15,839 nt of DNA from Cycloclasticus sp. GTDB lineage: Bacteria; Pseudomonadota; Gammaproteobacteria; Methylococcales; Cycloclasticaceae. The stretch is from the NCBI GenBank assembly GCA_018066825.1, contig JAGPVU010000022.1:1-15839 (forward strand), read 5' to 3'. Below are positions 8,238 to 14,942 of the stretch, piece after piece; the first letter of the stretch is position 1; the number at the start of each line of letters is the position of its first letter. The notes beneath the pieces are model-generated. The model was not told the DNA's origin and did not search any database. It worked only from the letters and a program-made list of their open reading frames with translations. Position numbers and translations under genes: made by a program.

Positions 8238-9497
8238 TTAATCCGTTAGTAGCACTGATGGTTTGTTGCTGCTAAGTGTCGGTAGCGCGGTCGATAAGAT
8301 GGCGGCGAACAAAATAAAGATCGAGGATAAGGCTAGGCAACTAGCCAGCCCATAGCATTGGTACAAATAACCGGATAAAACGGTGCCGAGCAATCGGCCG
8401 CCGGCGTTAGCCATGTAATAAAAACCAACGTCCATCGCTACTTGGGTTTTATCGGCATAACTCACGATCAAATAGCTATGGATTGACGAATTGACCGAAA
8501 AAAACAGGCCAAATAATGCTAAGCCAATAAATACAGCGTAGCTCGTGTGTAGATTGAAGTATAGCGCCGCCGCCATCAATGCTGGTGTCACAGCAAGGGT
8601 TAGCGCCCAATAAAATGCACTGATCCCATCTGGAGTAGAGGGGAGGCCTAGGCCGGTTAATCTAGGCGTTAGGGCCTGAATGCCGCCATAGCTAATTAGC
8701 CAGCTAGCGAGCAAGCTGCCGACCTGCCAGAAATCCCAGCTTAAGGTGGTTGATAAATACACCGGTAAAGCGACGACAAACCAAATATCCCTCGAAGCAA
8801 ATAAAAAAAGGCGCGCAGCGGATAAATAGTTGATTGCCGAGCGTTTTGCAAAGAGCTGTTTAAATGTTGGTTTACTGTTGGATAGGCCTAATTTTTTGCT
8901 TAACGTCATTAGGCTAATTAAGCAGGCCACTATTAATAATCCCAGCATGAATAGTACCGCGCCTTGGAAGCCATATAGGCTGAGTAAGGTCCCGCCAAGA
9001 AAAAAACCAGCGCCCTTTAAGGTGTTTTTAGACCCAGTCAGCAAAGCGACCCATCTATAGAGGGTCGATTCAGCACCACTCGGCACGAGTAATTTAATCG
9101 AGCTTTTGGCGCTCATTTTATTCAAATCTTTGGCTATACCCGATACCGCTTGGGCGCACATGACCCAGCCGACCGTGAGCCAGTGGTTGGGAACGAGTAG
9201 CATCGATAAGGCGATTATTTGCAAGCCCAAACCGAGTTGCATGGTGCGGTTGAGGCCGATAACCGCACCCAACCAGCCACCCACTAAGTTGGTGATAACA
9301 CCAAAGATTTCGTAGAACAAAAACAGCAAAGCTATTTGTAAAGGGCTATAACCCAGTTGATGAAAATGCAAAACTACCAACATTCGCAGTGCGCCATCGG
9401 TGAGCGTGAACACCCAGTAATTACCTGTGATGGTCAGGTACTGTTTGATGTCACTTGATAAGCCAGAGAGTAGGCTCATATTAGAAAGTAAGCGCAT
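8238..9497 (-). CDS. arsJ: ArsJ, organoarsenical (1-arseno-3-phosphoglycerate) efflux permease
   Basis: A 419-residue major-facilitator-type membrane protein with about eleven to twelve hydrophobic segments. The N-terminus has the conserved ArsJ pattern ITGNYWVFTLTDGALRMLVV, LHFHQLGYSPLQIALLFLFY and GVITNLVGGWLGAVIGLNRT. ArsJ is known to export 1-arseno-3-phosphoglycerate, an unstable product that decays to arsenate outside the cell, so it acts as an arsenate detoxification pump together with the neighbouring dehydrogenase. The ATG at 9497-9495 is one base from the stop codon of that dehydrogenase gene. No clear Shine-Dalgarno sequence precedes it, so translation is probably coupled. An internal ATG at 9479 is an alternative start. 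It is convergent with the MBL-fold gene with a two-base gap. Confidence 0.94.
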   Translation of the reverse strand: MRLLSNMSLLSGLSSDIKQYLTITGNYWVFTLTDGALRMLVVLHFHQLGYSPLQIALLFLFYEIFGVITNLVGGWLGAVIGLNRTMQLGLGLQIIALSMLLVPNHWLTVGWVMCAQAVSGIAKDLNKMSAKSSIKLLVPSGAESTLYRWVALLTGSKNTLKGAGFFLGGTLLSLYGFQGAVLFMLGLLIVACLISLMTLSKKLGLSNSKPTFKQLFAKRSAINYLSAARLFLFASRDIWFVVALPVYLSTTLSWDFWQVGSLLASWLISYGGIQALTPRLTGLGLPSTPDGISAFYWALTLAVTPALMAAALYFNLHTSYAVFIGLALFGLFFSVNSSIHSYLIVSYADKTQVAMDVGFYYMANAGGRLLGTVLSGYLYQCYGLASCLALSSIFILFAAILSTALPTLSSNKPSVLLTD

Positions 9498-9498
9498 A

Positions 9499-10515
9499 TT
9501 AAGGACTGATTAAATCCAATGCGCCAATCATGCGAACCAACTCAACGGTACGATTAGCGTAGCCCCATTCATTGTCGTACCAAGCGTATATTTTTACTTG
9601 AGTGCCATTAATCACTAAGGTTGATACGGCATCAATAACACTAGATCGCGCGTCGGTTTTATAATCGATCGACACCAAGGGCCGTTCTTCATAGCCTAAA
9701 ATCCCTGCCAGTTCATTATCGGCAGCTTGCTTTAGCAACGCATTAACCTCTTCTGCTGAGGTACTGCGTTTAACTTCAAATACGCAATCGGTCAGTGAGG
9801 CGTTGGCGAGTGGTACGCGCACCGCGTGGCCATTAAGTTTGCCCTTAAGTTCGGGAAAAATATGAGTAATAGCAGTAGCAGAACCCGTTGTTGTTGGAAT
9901 TAAACTCATGCCGCAGGCGCGCGCACGGCGCAAGTCTTTATGCGGTGCATCCAAAATCGTCTGTGTATTGGTTAGGTCGTGTATTGTTGTCATACTGCCG
10001 TGTTTAATCCCCAATTGGCGATGGATGACTTGAACAATCGGTGCTAAGCAATTAGTGGTGCATGAGGCGGCGGTGACGATACGGTGTATGTCTTTGTCAT
10101 ATAAGTGATGATTAACGCCTAAAACGACATTTAACACGCCCTCTTCTTTAACCGGCGCGGTGACGACGACCCGTTTAACGCCTTGATCAAGGTAGGTCTG
10201 TAACTGTGCCTTGCTGTTCATTTTTCCAGAGGCCTCAATCACCACGTCACAGGCTGACCAATCGGTGTCCTGAATGGCCGTATTTTGGCTGCAAGGCACG
10301 GAGTGACCGTCGATTAAAAGAGAGTTGCCTCGGTGACCGGCTTGATAGTGCCAGCGGCCGTGAACAGAATCAAAATTAAGTAGATGGGCCAAGGTAGCTG
10401 CATTAGCGGCTGGGTCGTTAATGTGTATAAATTGCAGATGTTGTGAGCCGAATGCAGCCCTAAAAGATAAGCGGCCCATCCGGCCAAACCCATTGATGCC
10501 AACTTTAATCGCCAT
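9499..10515 (-). CDS. gap: ArsJ-associated glyceraldehyde-3-phosphate dehydrogenase
   Basis: A 338-residue NAD-dependent GAPDH. The N-terminal Rossmann motif is KVGINGFGRMGRLSFRA, with INDP at 32-35. The active site is AASCTTNCLAP with nucleophile Cys152, and the partner His179 lies in MTTIHDLTNTQ. WYDNEWGYANR is near the C-terminus. In arsJ operons this enzyme is known to accept arsenate in place of phosphate and make 1-arseno-3-phosphoglycerate, which ArsJ exports. HLLNFDSVHGRWHYQ is typical of this subgroup. The ATG at 10515 is chosen because GGAGGA (10519-10524) stands directly before it and because MAIKVGING is the family start. An upstream in-frame ATG at 10542 would add nine residues and lie on the predicted transcription start region. 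The gene lies 107 bases after arsR behind a promoter/operator. Confidence 0.95.
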   Translation of the reverse strand: MAIKVGINGFGRMGRLSFRAAFGSQHLQFIHINDPAANAATLAHLLNFDSVHGRWHYQAGHRGNSLLIDGHSVPCSQNTAIQDTDWSACDVVIEASGKMNSKAQLQTYLDQGVKRVVVTAPVKEEGVLNVVLGVNHHLYDKDIHRIVTAASCTTNCLAPIVQVIHRQLGIKHGSMTTIHDLTNTQTILDAPHKDLRRARACGMSLIPTTTGSATAITHIFPELKGKLNGHAVRVPLANASLTDCVFEVKRSTSAEEVNALLKQAADNELAGILGYEERPLVSIDYKTDARSSVIDAVSTLVINGTQVKIYAWYDNEWGYANRTVELVRMIGALDLISP

Positions 10516-10542
10516 ACGTCCTCCAACTAAATTGATATGCAA

Positions 10543-10572
10543 ATTATATATGAATAATCATATATATGTAAA
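10543..10572 (-). promoter_or_regulatory. Predicted sigma-70 promoter of gap-arsJ
   Basis: On the minus strand, TTTACA (plus-strand 10567-10572) and a perfect TATAAT (10543-10548) are separated by 18 bases. The expected transcription start is near 10536, about 12 bases before GGAGGA and 20 bases before the chosen ATG. The promoter is covered by the two ArsR-type dyads, which fits repression by ArsR and relief on arsenite or antimonite binding. Confidence 0.75.
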
Positions 10573-10581
10573 AACATATAT
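10545..10581. promoter_or_regulatory. Tandem ArsR operator (two overlapping dyads)
   Basis: Two perfect inverted repeats of the form ATATATG-N6-CATATAT lie in tandem. The first is at 10546-10565 (arms extend to 8 bases, 10545-10566) and the second at 10562-10581. They share the central CATATATATG block at 10559-10568. The 6-base spacer and arm length fit ArsR/SmtB-type winged-helix dimers. The first dyad covers the -10 element and spacer, the second the -35 element. ArsR binding is inferred from position, not shown. Confidence 0.75.
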
Positions 10582-10622
10582 TTTAAGAGGGTGCGTAACT
10601 AGAGCTTAACTAATAGTGTTGC

Positions 10623-10967
10623 CTAGCAGCAGGCTTGATCACGGCCAGGCCTGCTGCGCATATTGGATAAATGGGCGAGGCTTTGTTGAAAAAAATCGGA
10701 GCCATTCTGGCGGGTCTTATCGAGTATATCGACTTGCCAATCCGCCAATAAGGGATGAATCCGGTAAAAAACCCATTGCCCTTGCCGGCGATCTGTGAGT
10801 AAACCCGCATTGCGAAGTTGGGCCAAATGGCGTGAGACTTTGGGTTGACCTTCTTGTAAGGCCTCCATAAGTTCGCACACGCAAAGCTCACCTTCTTGTT
10901 GTATCAACATCAGGCATGTTAAACGGGTTTGATCAGCGAGGCATTTGTAAAACTGCAGTGAATCCAT
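10623..10967 (-). CDS. arsR: ArsR-family metalloid-responsive repressor
   Basis: A 114-residue winged-helix repressor. The order is LQFYKCLADQTRLTCLMLI (helices 1-2), then GELCVCELMEAL with Cys29 and Cys31, matching the arsenite-binding ELCVC motif of classical ArsR. The recognition helix QPKVSRHLAQLRNAGLL and the wing RRQGQWVFYRIHP follow. Additional cysteines are Cys9, Cys18 and a terminal pair Cys113-Cys114. Family members release DNA when As(III) or Sb(III) binds the cysteines. The gene starts 20 bases after the upstream hydrolase stop on the same strand, so read-through from the hydrolase promoter is likely. The clear operator lies downstream of arsR, in front of gap-arsJ. No strong Shine-Dalgarno sequence is visible before the ATG. 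Confidence 0.94.
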   Translation of the reverse strand: MDSLQFYKCLADQTRLTCLMLIQQEGELCVCELMEALQEGQPKVSRHLAQLRNAGLLTDRRQGQWVFYRIHPLLADWQVDILDKTRQNGSDFFQQSLAHLSNMRSRPGRDQACC

Positions 10968-10987
10968 GGACTGATTATAAGGCAGTT

Positions 10988-11833
10988 TTAATCCAAAGCG
11001 CCGTCAAAAAACAGCTTCATTAAGTTATTAAAGGCCGACTTTTGTTCTATCTGAATCCAGTGGCCGCAGTGGTGGAAAACGTGAAGTTGAGCGTTGGGGA
11101 TTCGTGCAGTTAAATGGTAGGCATTATTAAGCGGGATAAAATAATCTTCACGTGCGTGAGTGATCATCATGGGGTGCTTGATATCAGCAAGTTGCTGGTC
11201 AGATAGCACAAAGGCGTCGATGCCTGCCTTGGTCCCTTCAGAAAACATGGCCTCAAACTGCACGCGTACCTCGTCTTGCATCACGTTTTTGAAACGCTCG
11301 CCCGCAATTTTTTGAATATCATCACCTAATAGCGCGGGGTTGTGGAGAAACTTTTGGATGAGTTCAAATAAGGCATTTTCAGAGGGGTCTTTATAAAACT
11401 CCCAGCCTTTGGTAAGCCCTTCAGTGGGTTCAAAAGGCGCGCCAACAGGGCCCATCAACAAGGCTTTTTCAAAACGGTCGGGGTGGCGGTCTAATAAATG
11501 CAAGCTGACCCCGCCGCCCATCGAATTACCAACCAAATGGACTTTATTCAGGTCTTTGGCATCTAATAAATCAATTTGCTGCTGCACCCATATGTCAATC
11601 CATTGAGTTGTTTGTTGCGGAGGGGCGCCATGTTGACTCTGGCCAAAGCCAGCGATATCGGGGGCTAAGCAATGATAAGAGTCGCTAAGAAAAGGCAGCG
11701 CGAACTGCCAATTAGACATTGCATTAGCACCAGGCCCCGAGCCATGGAGCAGCAAAATGGCCTCGCTATTCTCAATCCCTGCTTCATTTAAATGGGTGGT
11801 AAACGAGCCGGTTTGAATATGGGAGTTAATCAT
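10988..11833 (-). CDS. Alpha/beta hydrolase of the meta-cleavage-product hydrolase type
   Basis: A 281-residue cytoplasmic alpha/beta-fold hydrolase. The oxyanion-region motif LLLHGSGPGANAMSNW (27-42) is typical of the TodF/XylF/BphD/CmtE/HsaD group, which splits C-C bonds in ring-opened meta-cleavage products. The nucleophile elbow is GNSMGG with Ser104. The acid is Asp230 (HAREDYFIPL) and the base His258 (CGHWIQIEQ). APDIAGFGQS and the cap region after residue 135 also fit. AGGA at 11841-11844 supports the start. It diverges from the hydroxylase/dioxygenase genes, which fits a role late in aromatic ring degradation. It lies 20 bases upstream of arsR on the same strand. Specificity (alkyl-substituted versus biphenyl-type product) cannot be read from the sequence; a simple esterase is the main alternative. 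Confidence 0.85.
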   Translation of the reverse strand: MINSHIQTGSFTTHLNEAGIENSEAILLLHGSGPGANAMSNWQFALPFLSDSYHCLAPDIAGFGQSQHGAPPQQTTQWIDIWVQQQIDLLDAKDLNKVHLVGNSMGGGVSLHLLDRHPDRFEKALLMGPVGAPFEPTEGLTKGWEFYKDPSENALFELIQKFLHNPALLGDDIQKIAGERFKNVMQDEVRVQFEAMFSEGTKAGIDAFVLSDQQLADIKHPMMITHAREDYFIPLNNAYHLTARIPNAQLHVFHHCGHWIQIEQKSAFNNLMKLFFDGALD

Positions 11834-11959
11834 AATGAATTCCTATGTTTAAACAGCCTAAAAAATGGGCTGCAAATAAATTTAACACGTGGTCGATTAA
11901 CCCATCATATAGTATTATAAGTAAAAGTGAATATATGTTAACTCGTGGAATGTCGGATT
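11834..11959. promoter_or_regulatory. Divergent control region between hydrolase and AlkB-like gene
   Basis: This 126-base AT-rich gap separates the divergent hydrolase and AlkB-like genes and should contain both promoters. It carries a direct repeat, TTAACACGTGG at 11882-11892 and TTAACTCGTGG at 11938-11948 (10 of 11 matching, 56 bases apart). AT-rich -10-like stretches (TATAGT, TATAAG) lie between the copies. No -35/-10 pair with good spacing was found. The repeats could bind an activator or repressor encoded elsewhere. Confidence 0.45.
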
Positions 11960-13153
11960 ATGACCCAGACTAAAGTGCTTAATCGAACGATCAGTATCGT
12001 TACAAAATACACCACCTTGCCGTTATTGATTTTTGCTTCAACACCGGTGTTGGCATACCTTGCCGGAGGAGGTCTTTGGTATTGGCTAACGGTTTTTGTG
12101 TTACTGGCTTGTATTGTGTTGGACCCTATTGTGGGTAATGACCCAGTTAATGCGCCTGTTGAGATGGAGGCCGAATTAGAGGCGAGCCTGTTTTATCGCG
12201 TTATGCTGTGGTTGTATATTCCTGTGCAGTTTTTGATGACCTTGTTTTGTTATTCGCTCATTGCCAATACGCCGTTGGATATGTTTTCAGCACTGGGGGT
12301 TGTCTACCAGCCACTCAGCTTGGTAGAAATGATCGGCTTGACGCTTTCGCTGGTGTTGGTGACCGGTTTTGGCGCAACACCAGGGCATGAACTTTGTCAT
12401 CATGGTAATGCTTTTGATCGGTTTATGGGGCAAGCCTTATTAACACCCATCAGCATGGCGGATTTTTATGTCTACCATAACTTCCACCACCATTTAACGG
12501 TCGCTACTCCGGAGGATCACGCCACCGCACCGTATGGTGAAAATTTTTGGCGTTTTGCCCTACGCAGCACGATTAGGAAATCCATCTGTGCCTGGCAGGT
12601 AGAAAGCAAACGCCTAGCACGTAAAGGCCTCAGTTGGCTAAATATAGATAATAAAATGATTAAGATTACGGCTGCTCAGTGGGCGTGGTTTGCCTTGCTG
12701 GTGGTTCTTTTTGGCTGGATTGCGCTACCTTTATTTATCATGCAATATATTTTTCCACGCATGCTATTGGCGACTGCAGATTTTGCTGAACATTATGGCT
12801 TGATGAGAAAACAGTTGGCTGATGGTAGTTATGAAAAAATTCGCCCAGAACACGCATGGGATGACAGTGCGATTATCAGCAGTTTTTTTATGTGTCAAAT
12901 AGATCGGCATTCAGACCACCATGCAAATGTCGGGCGACCCTATCAAATTTTACGCGTAATGGAAAAGGCCCCGCGTTTACCGTACGGCTATTTGAATATT
13001 TTATTTGTTACGATGGTGCCCTCTGCATGGCGCAAATTAATGCACCCGATTATTGAAGAGTTTTATGATAACGCAGATATTATCCCCTATGCCTTGCCAG
13101 ATACCTTGCCAGAACGGTTTAGAGATAGAGCGGTCATTGCGGATAGTAACTAG
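11960..13153 (+). CDS. AlkB/XylM/CymAa-type membrane di-iron hydroxylase
   Basis: A 397-residue integral membrane monooxygenase. Hydrophobic segments are at ~20-57, ~80-102, ~118-138 and ~236-268. The histidine clusters that hold the two irons are HELCHH (143-148), HNFHHH (173-178), EHYG (277-280) and HSDHH (317-321). VATPEDHATAPYGENFW and EKIRPEHAW are strongly like AlkB alkane hydroxylase. The overall setting beside ring dioxygenase genes resembles xylene/p-cymene methyl hydroxylases. The reaction would be terminal hydroxylation of a methyl or alkyl group, with electrons from rubredoxin or a ferredoxin reductase not seen here. The ATG at 11960 is chosen over an in-frame GTG at 11945; neither has a strong ribosome binding site. 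Nine bases separate its stop from the next gene. The substrate is unknown. Confidence 0.9.
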   Translation: MTQTKVLNRTISIVTKYTTLPLLIFASTPVLAYLAGGGLWYWLTVFVLLACIVLDPIVGNDPVNAPVEMEAELEASLFYRVMLWLYIPVQFLMTLFCYSLIANTPLDMFSALGVVYQPLSLVEMIGLTLSLVLVTGFGATPGHELCHHGNAFDRFMGQALLTPISMADFYVYHNFHHHLTVATPEDHATAPYGENFWRFALRSTIRKSICAWQVESKRLARKGLSWLNIDNKMIKITAAQWAWFALLVVLFGWIALPLFIMQYIFPRMLLATADFAEHYGLMRKQLADGSYEKIRPEHAWDDSAIISSFFMCQIDRHSDHHANVGRPYQILRVMEKAPRLPYGYLNILFVTMVPSAWRKLMHPIIEEFYDNADIIPYALPDTLPERFRDRAVIADSN

Positions 13154-13162
13154 TTTTTTGTG

Positions 13163-13624
13163 ATGTCGGTGCTCGCCTTAAAAGTTCCACCGCCAGTAGT
13201 AGCTTTGATTGCGGCAGGTTTAATGTGGTTGCTAGGCTATTATATTGAAACGCCGGTTATCGAGCTGCCCTATAAGTTAACGCTGTGTTATGTCTTTGTG
13301 AGCATGGGGTTACTCATTGATTTTTTTGCCATAGGGCAGTTTAGGCAAGCGAAAACAACGGTCAACCCATTAAGACCCAGTAATGCGACAAGCCTAGTTA
13401 ATGCGGGTATTTATCAGTACACACGCAACCCAATGTATCTGGGTAATTTTATGTTCCTGCTGGCTTGGTTGGTTTGGCTGGGGACACCCTATGGTTTGCT
13501 CGCTTTGGTTTTTTATGTGGTTTATATGAATCAATTTCAAATCAAACCTGAAGAAAAGGCGTTGTTAGCATTGTTTGGTGACCAATACGCGGCCTTCTGC
13601 GCAGGCGTTAGGCGCTGGATTTAA
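13163..13624 (+). CDS. Isoprenylcysteine carboxyl methyltransferase-like membrane protein
   Basis: A 153-residue membrane protein with about four hydrophobic segments (~11-28, ~39-58, ~93-106, ~110-124). The C-terminal half has the ICMT/PEMT-type SAM-binding pattern: GIYQYTRNPMYLGNF (82-96) and PEEKALLALFGDQYAAF (129-145), ending GVRRWI. Such bacterial proteins are predicted S-adenosylmethionine-dependent methyltransferases; isoprenylcysteine itself is not expected in bacteria. It follows the hydroxylase by nine bases and so probably shares its transcript. The ATG at 13163 is preferred to the GTG immediately before it. The ribosome binding site is poor, so coupling to the upstream gene is plausible. 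Its pathway role is unknown. Confidence 0.83.
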   Translation: MSVLALKVPPPVVALIAAGLMWLLGYYIETPVIELPYKLTLCYVFVSMGLLIDFFAIGQFRQAKTTVNPLRPSNATSLVNAGIYQYTRNPMYLGNFMFLLAWLVWLGTPYGLLALVFYVVYMNQFQIKPEEKALLALFGDQYAAFCAGVRRWI

Positions 13625-13651
13625 GATAGATTGTATGACCTAAATCAAAGG

Positions 13652-13674
13652 CTTTAGCAGTTTAACTGCTAAAG
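13652..13674. promoter_or_regulatory. Perfect 23-bp palindrome before dioxygenase genes, probable operator
   Basis: CTTTAGCAGTT and its exact reverse complement AACTGCTAAAG flank a single T, 27 bases before the dioxygenase alpha ATG. No T-run follows, so an intrinsic terminator is unlikely. The arm length and position suit a dimeric regulator site controlling the dioxygenase genes, or a leader hairpin near the ribosome binding site AAGGA (13690-13694). Confidence 0.6.
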
Positions 13675-13700
13675 TGTAAGGCAAAATATAAGGATGCAAG

Positions 13701-14942
13701 ATGACGAAAAAAATTGATTATAAGGCGTTAATTCAGGCCGATAAGATTCATGGCTCTGTGTATACCGCCGATGAAATTTATGAAGACGAACTAGAGAAGC
13801 TTTTTTACAGTAGCTGGGTATTTATTGGCCATGACAGCGAAATAAAAAACGCCGGTGATTATATTACTCGTGAGATTGGTCGTTCATCGATCATTATGGT
13901 TCGCGGTAAGGACAATGACATTAAGGTGCTGGTTAATCGTTGTTCTCACCGTGGCAATATGCTGTGTAATGAGTCCAAAGGGAATAAGCGCAATTTCACT
14001 TGCCCCTATCACGGTTGGGTGTTCGGTTTAAACGGTGATTTGCTGGATGTCTCGTACCCCGGCGGCTTTGATAAGCCACTTGACTCACTTAATATGCAAG
14101 GCTTGGTGGTAGACAGTTATCGCGGTTTTGTATTTGCTTGTTTTAAAGAGCCGACGGTTAGCTTTGATGATTATCTGGGCAACGCGAAGAAGCTGATAGA
14201 CCGTTCTTGTGAAATGTCACCCACAGGTAAAATTGACTTAAAGGCGGGCTGGATTCGCCAGCATTTTGATGCCAATTGGAAGATGTTGCCGGAAAATGAT
14301 ACTGATGGCTATCACGTGAATTACGTGCATCAGTCCTTTGTTATGGCCATCGACTCGCAATACGGCGAGTTTGTGGGTGCCGAGGATAGTATTAAAGGTG
14401 TGGTCAAAGATTGGGGTAATGGGCATACAGAAATTGATTTCTCTGCTGGTTACGTTAAACCGCTCGATTGGTTGGGGTCTACACTAGAAAAGTCCAAGAC
14501 CTATGTCGATAACATGCGTGCAGCCTATGGCGAAGAGAAGGCCGATAAAATATTATTCGATGGCCCGCCACATGCGTGTATCTTCCCTAATTTATTTTTA
14601 GGTGAAATGAATATCGTTATCTTTCAACCCACCGGCACGACTTCTTCGGTTCAGTGGAGTACACCGATGTTTCTAGAAGGTGCCGAGGAATTAGACTTTA
14701 AACTACTTAGGCAGAGTGAAGGTGCGCTCGGTCCTGCGGCGTTTTTGTTGGCGGATGATGCAAGCATTGCCGAACGGGCTCAAAAAGCCTTGTTGGCGGG
14801 TGATCCTTGGTGTGATTTAAGCCGTGGTTTAAGTCGTGAAACAAAAGATGACGACGGGGTAATAACCTCGCATATGACAGATGAGGCGTCTAACCGGGGA
14901 TTTTGGCACCACTATCGTTCAGTTATGCTGGGAGACAACTAA
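13701..14942 (+). CDS. Rieske non-heme iron aromatic ring-hydroxylating dioxygenase, alpha subunit
   Basis: A 413-residue catalytic subunit. The Rieske [2Fe-2S] site is CSHRGNMLC followed by CPYHGW: Cys81, His83, Cys101 and His104, with the standard 17-residue spacing. The mononuclear iron site is PENDTDGYHVNYVH, giving bridging Asp202 and ligands His205 and His210. The third ligand is probably Asp352 or Asp353 in LADDASIAERAQ. The enzyme adds both atoms of O2 to an aromatic ring to give a cis-dihydrodiol, with electrons from a ferredoxin/reductase not seen in the window. AAGGA at 13690-13694 supports the start. Its stop codon overlaps the beta subunit start by one base (TAATG). The following beta subunit and thiolase-like gene suggest an ibuprofen-dioxygenase-like (IpfA) role on an aryl-acyl-CoA. 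Benzoate/cumate-type dioxygenase is the alternative. Confidence 0.94.
   Translation: MTKKIDYKALIQADKIHGSVYTADEIYEDELEKLFYSSWVFIGHDSEIKNAGDYITREIGRSSIIMVRGKDNDIKVLVNRCSHRGNMLCNESKGNKRNFTCPYHGWVFGLNGDLLDVSYPGGFDKPLDSLNMQGLVVDSYRGFVFACFKEPTVSFDDYLGNAKKLIDRSCEMSPTGKIDLKAGWIRQHFDANWKMLPENDTDGYHVNYVHQSFVMAIDSQYGEFVGAEDSIKGVVKDWGNGHTEIDFSAGYVKPLDWLGSTLEKSKTYVDNMRAAYGEEKADKILFDGPPHACIFPNLFLGEMNIVIFQPTGTTSSVQWSTPMFLEGAEELDFKLLRQSEGALGPAAFLLADDASIAERAQKALLAGDPWCDLSRGLSRETKDDDGVITSHMTDEASNRGFWHHYRSVMLGDN

Noticed and set aside
10610..10891. Second minus-strand frame (93 codons) overlapping arsR
   Set aside because: It is out of frame with arsR, which carries the full ArsR motif set, and it resembles no family.
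11906..11937. Additional ArsR operator upstream of the AlkB-like gene (CATATA ... ATATATG)
   Set aside because: The half-sites are in the wrong order and 20 bases apart, unlike the ATATATG-N6-CATATAT arrangement at gap-arsJ.
13631..13648. FNR/Anr-type box before the dioxygenase gene
   Set aside because: ATCAA is present but the matching left half TTGAT with a four-base spacer is not.
13652..13680. Intrinsic terminator after the methyltransferase-like gene
   Set aside because: The palindrome is perfect, but no T-run follows on the plus strand and the stem is not GC-rich.
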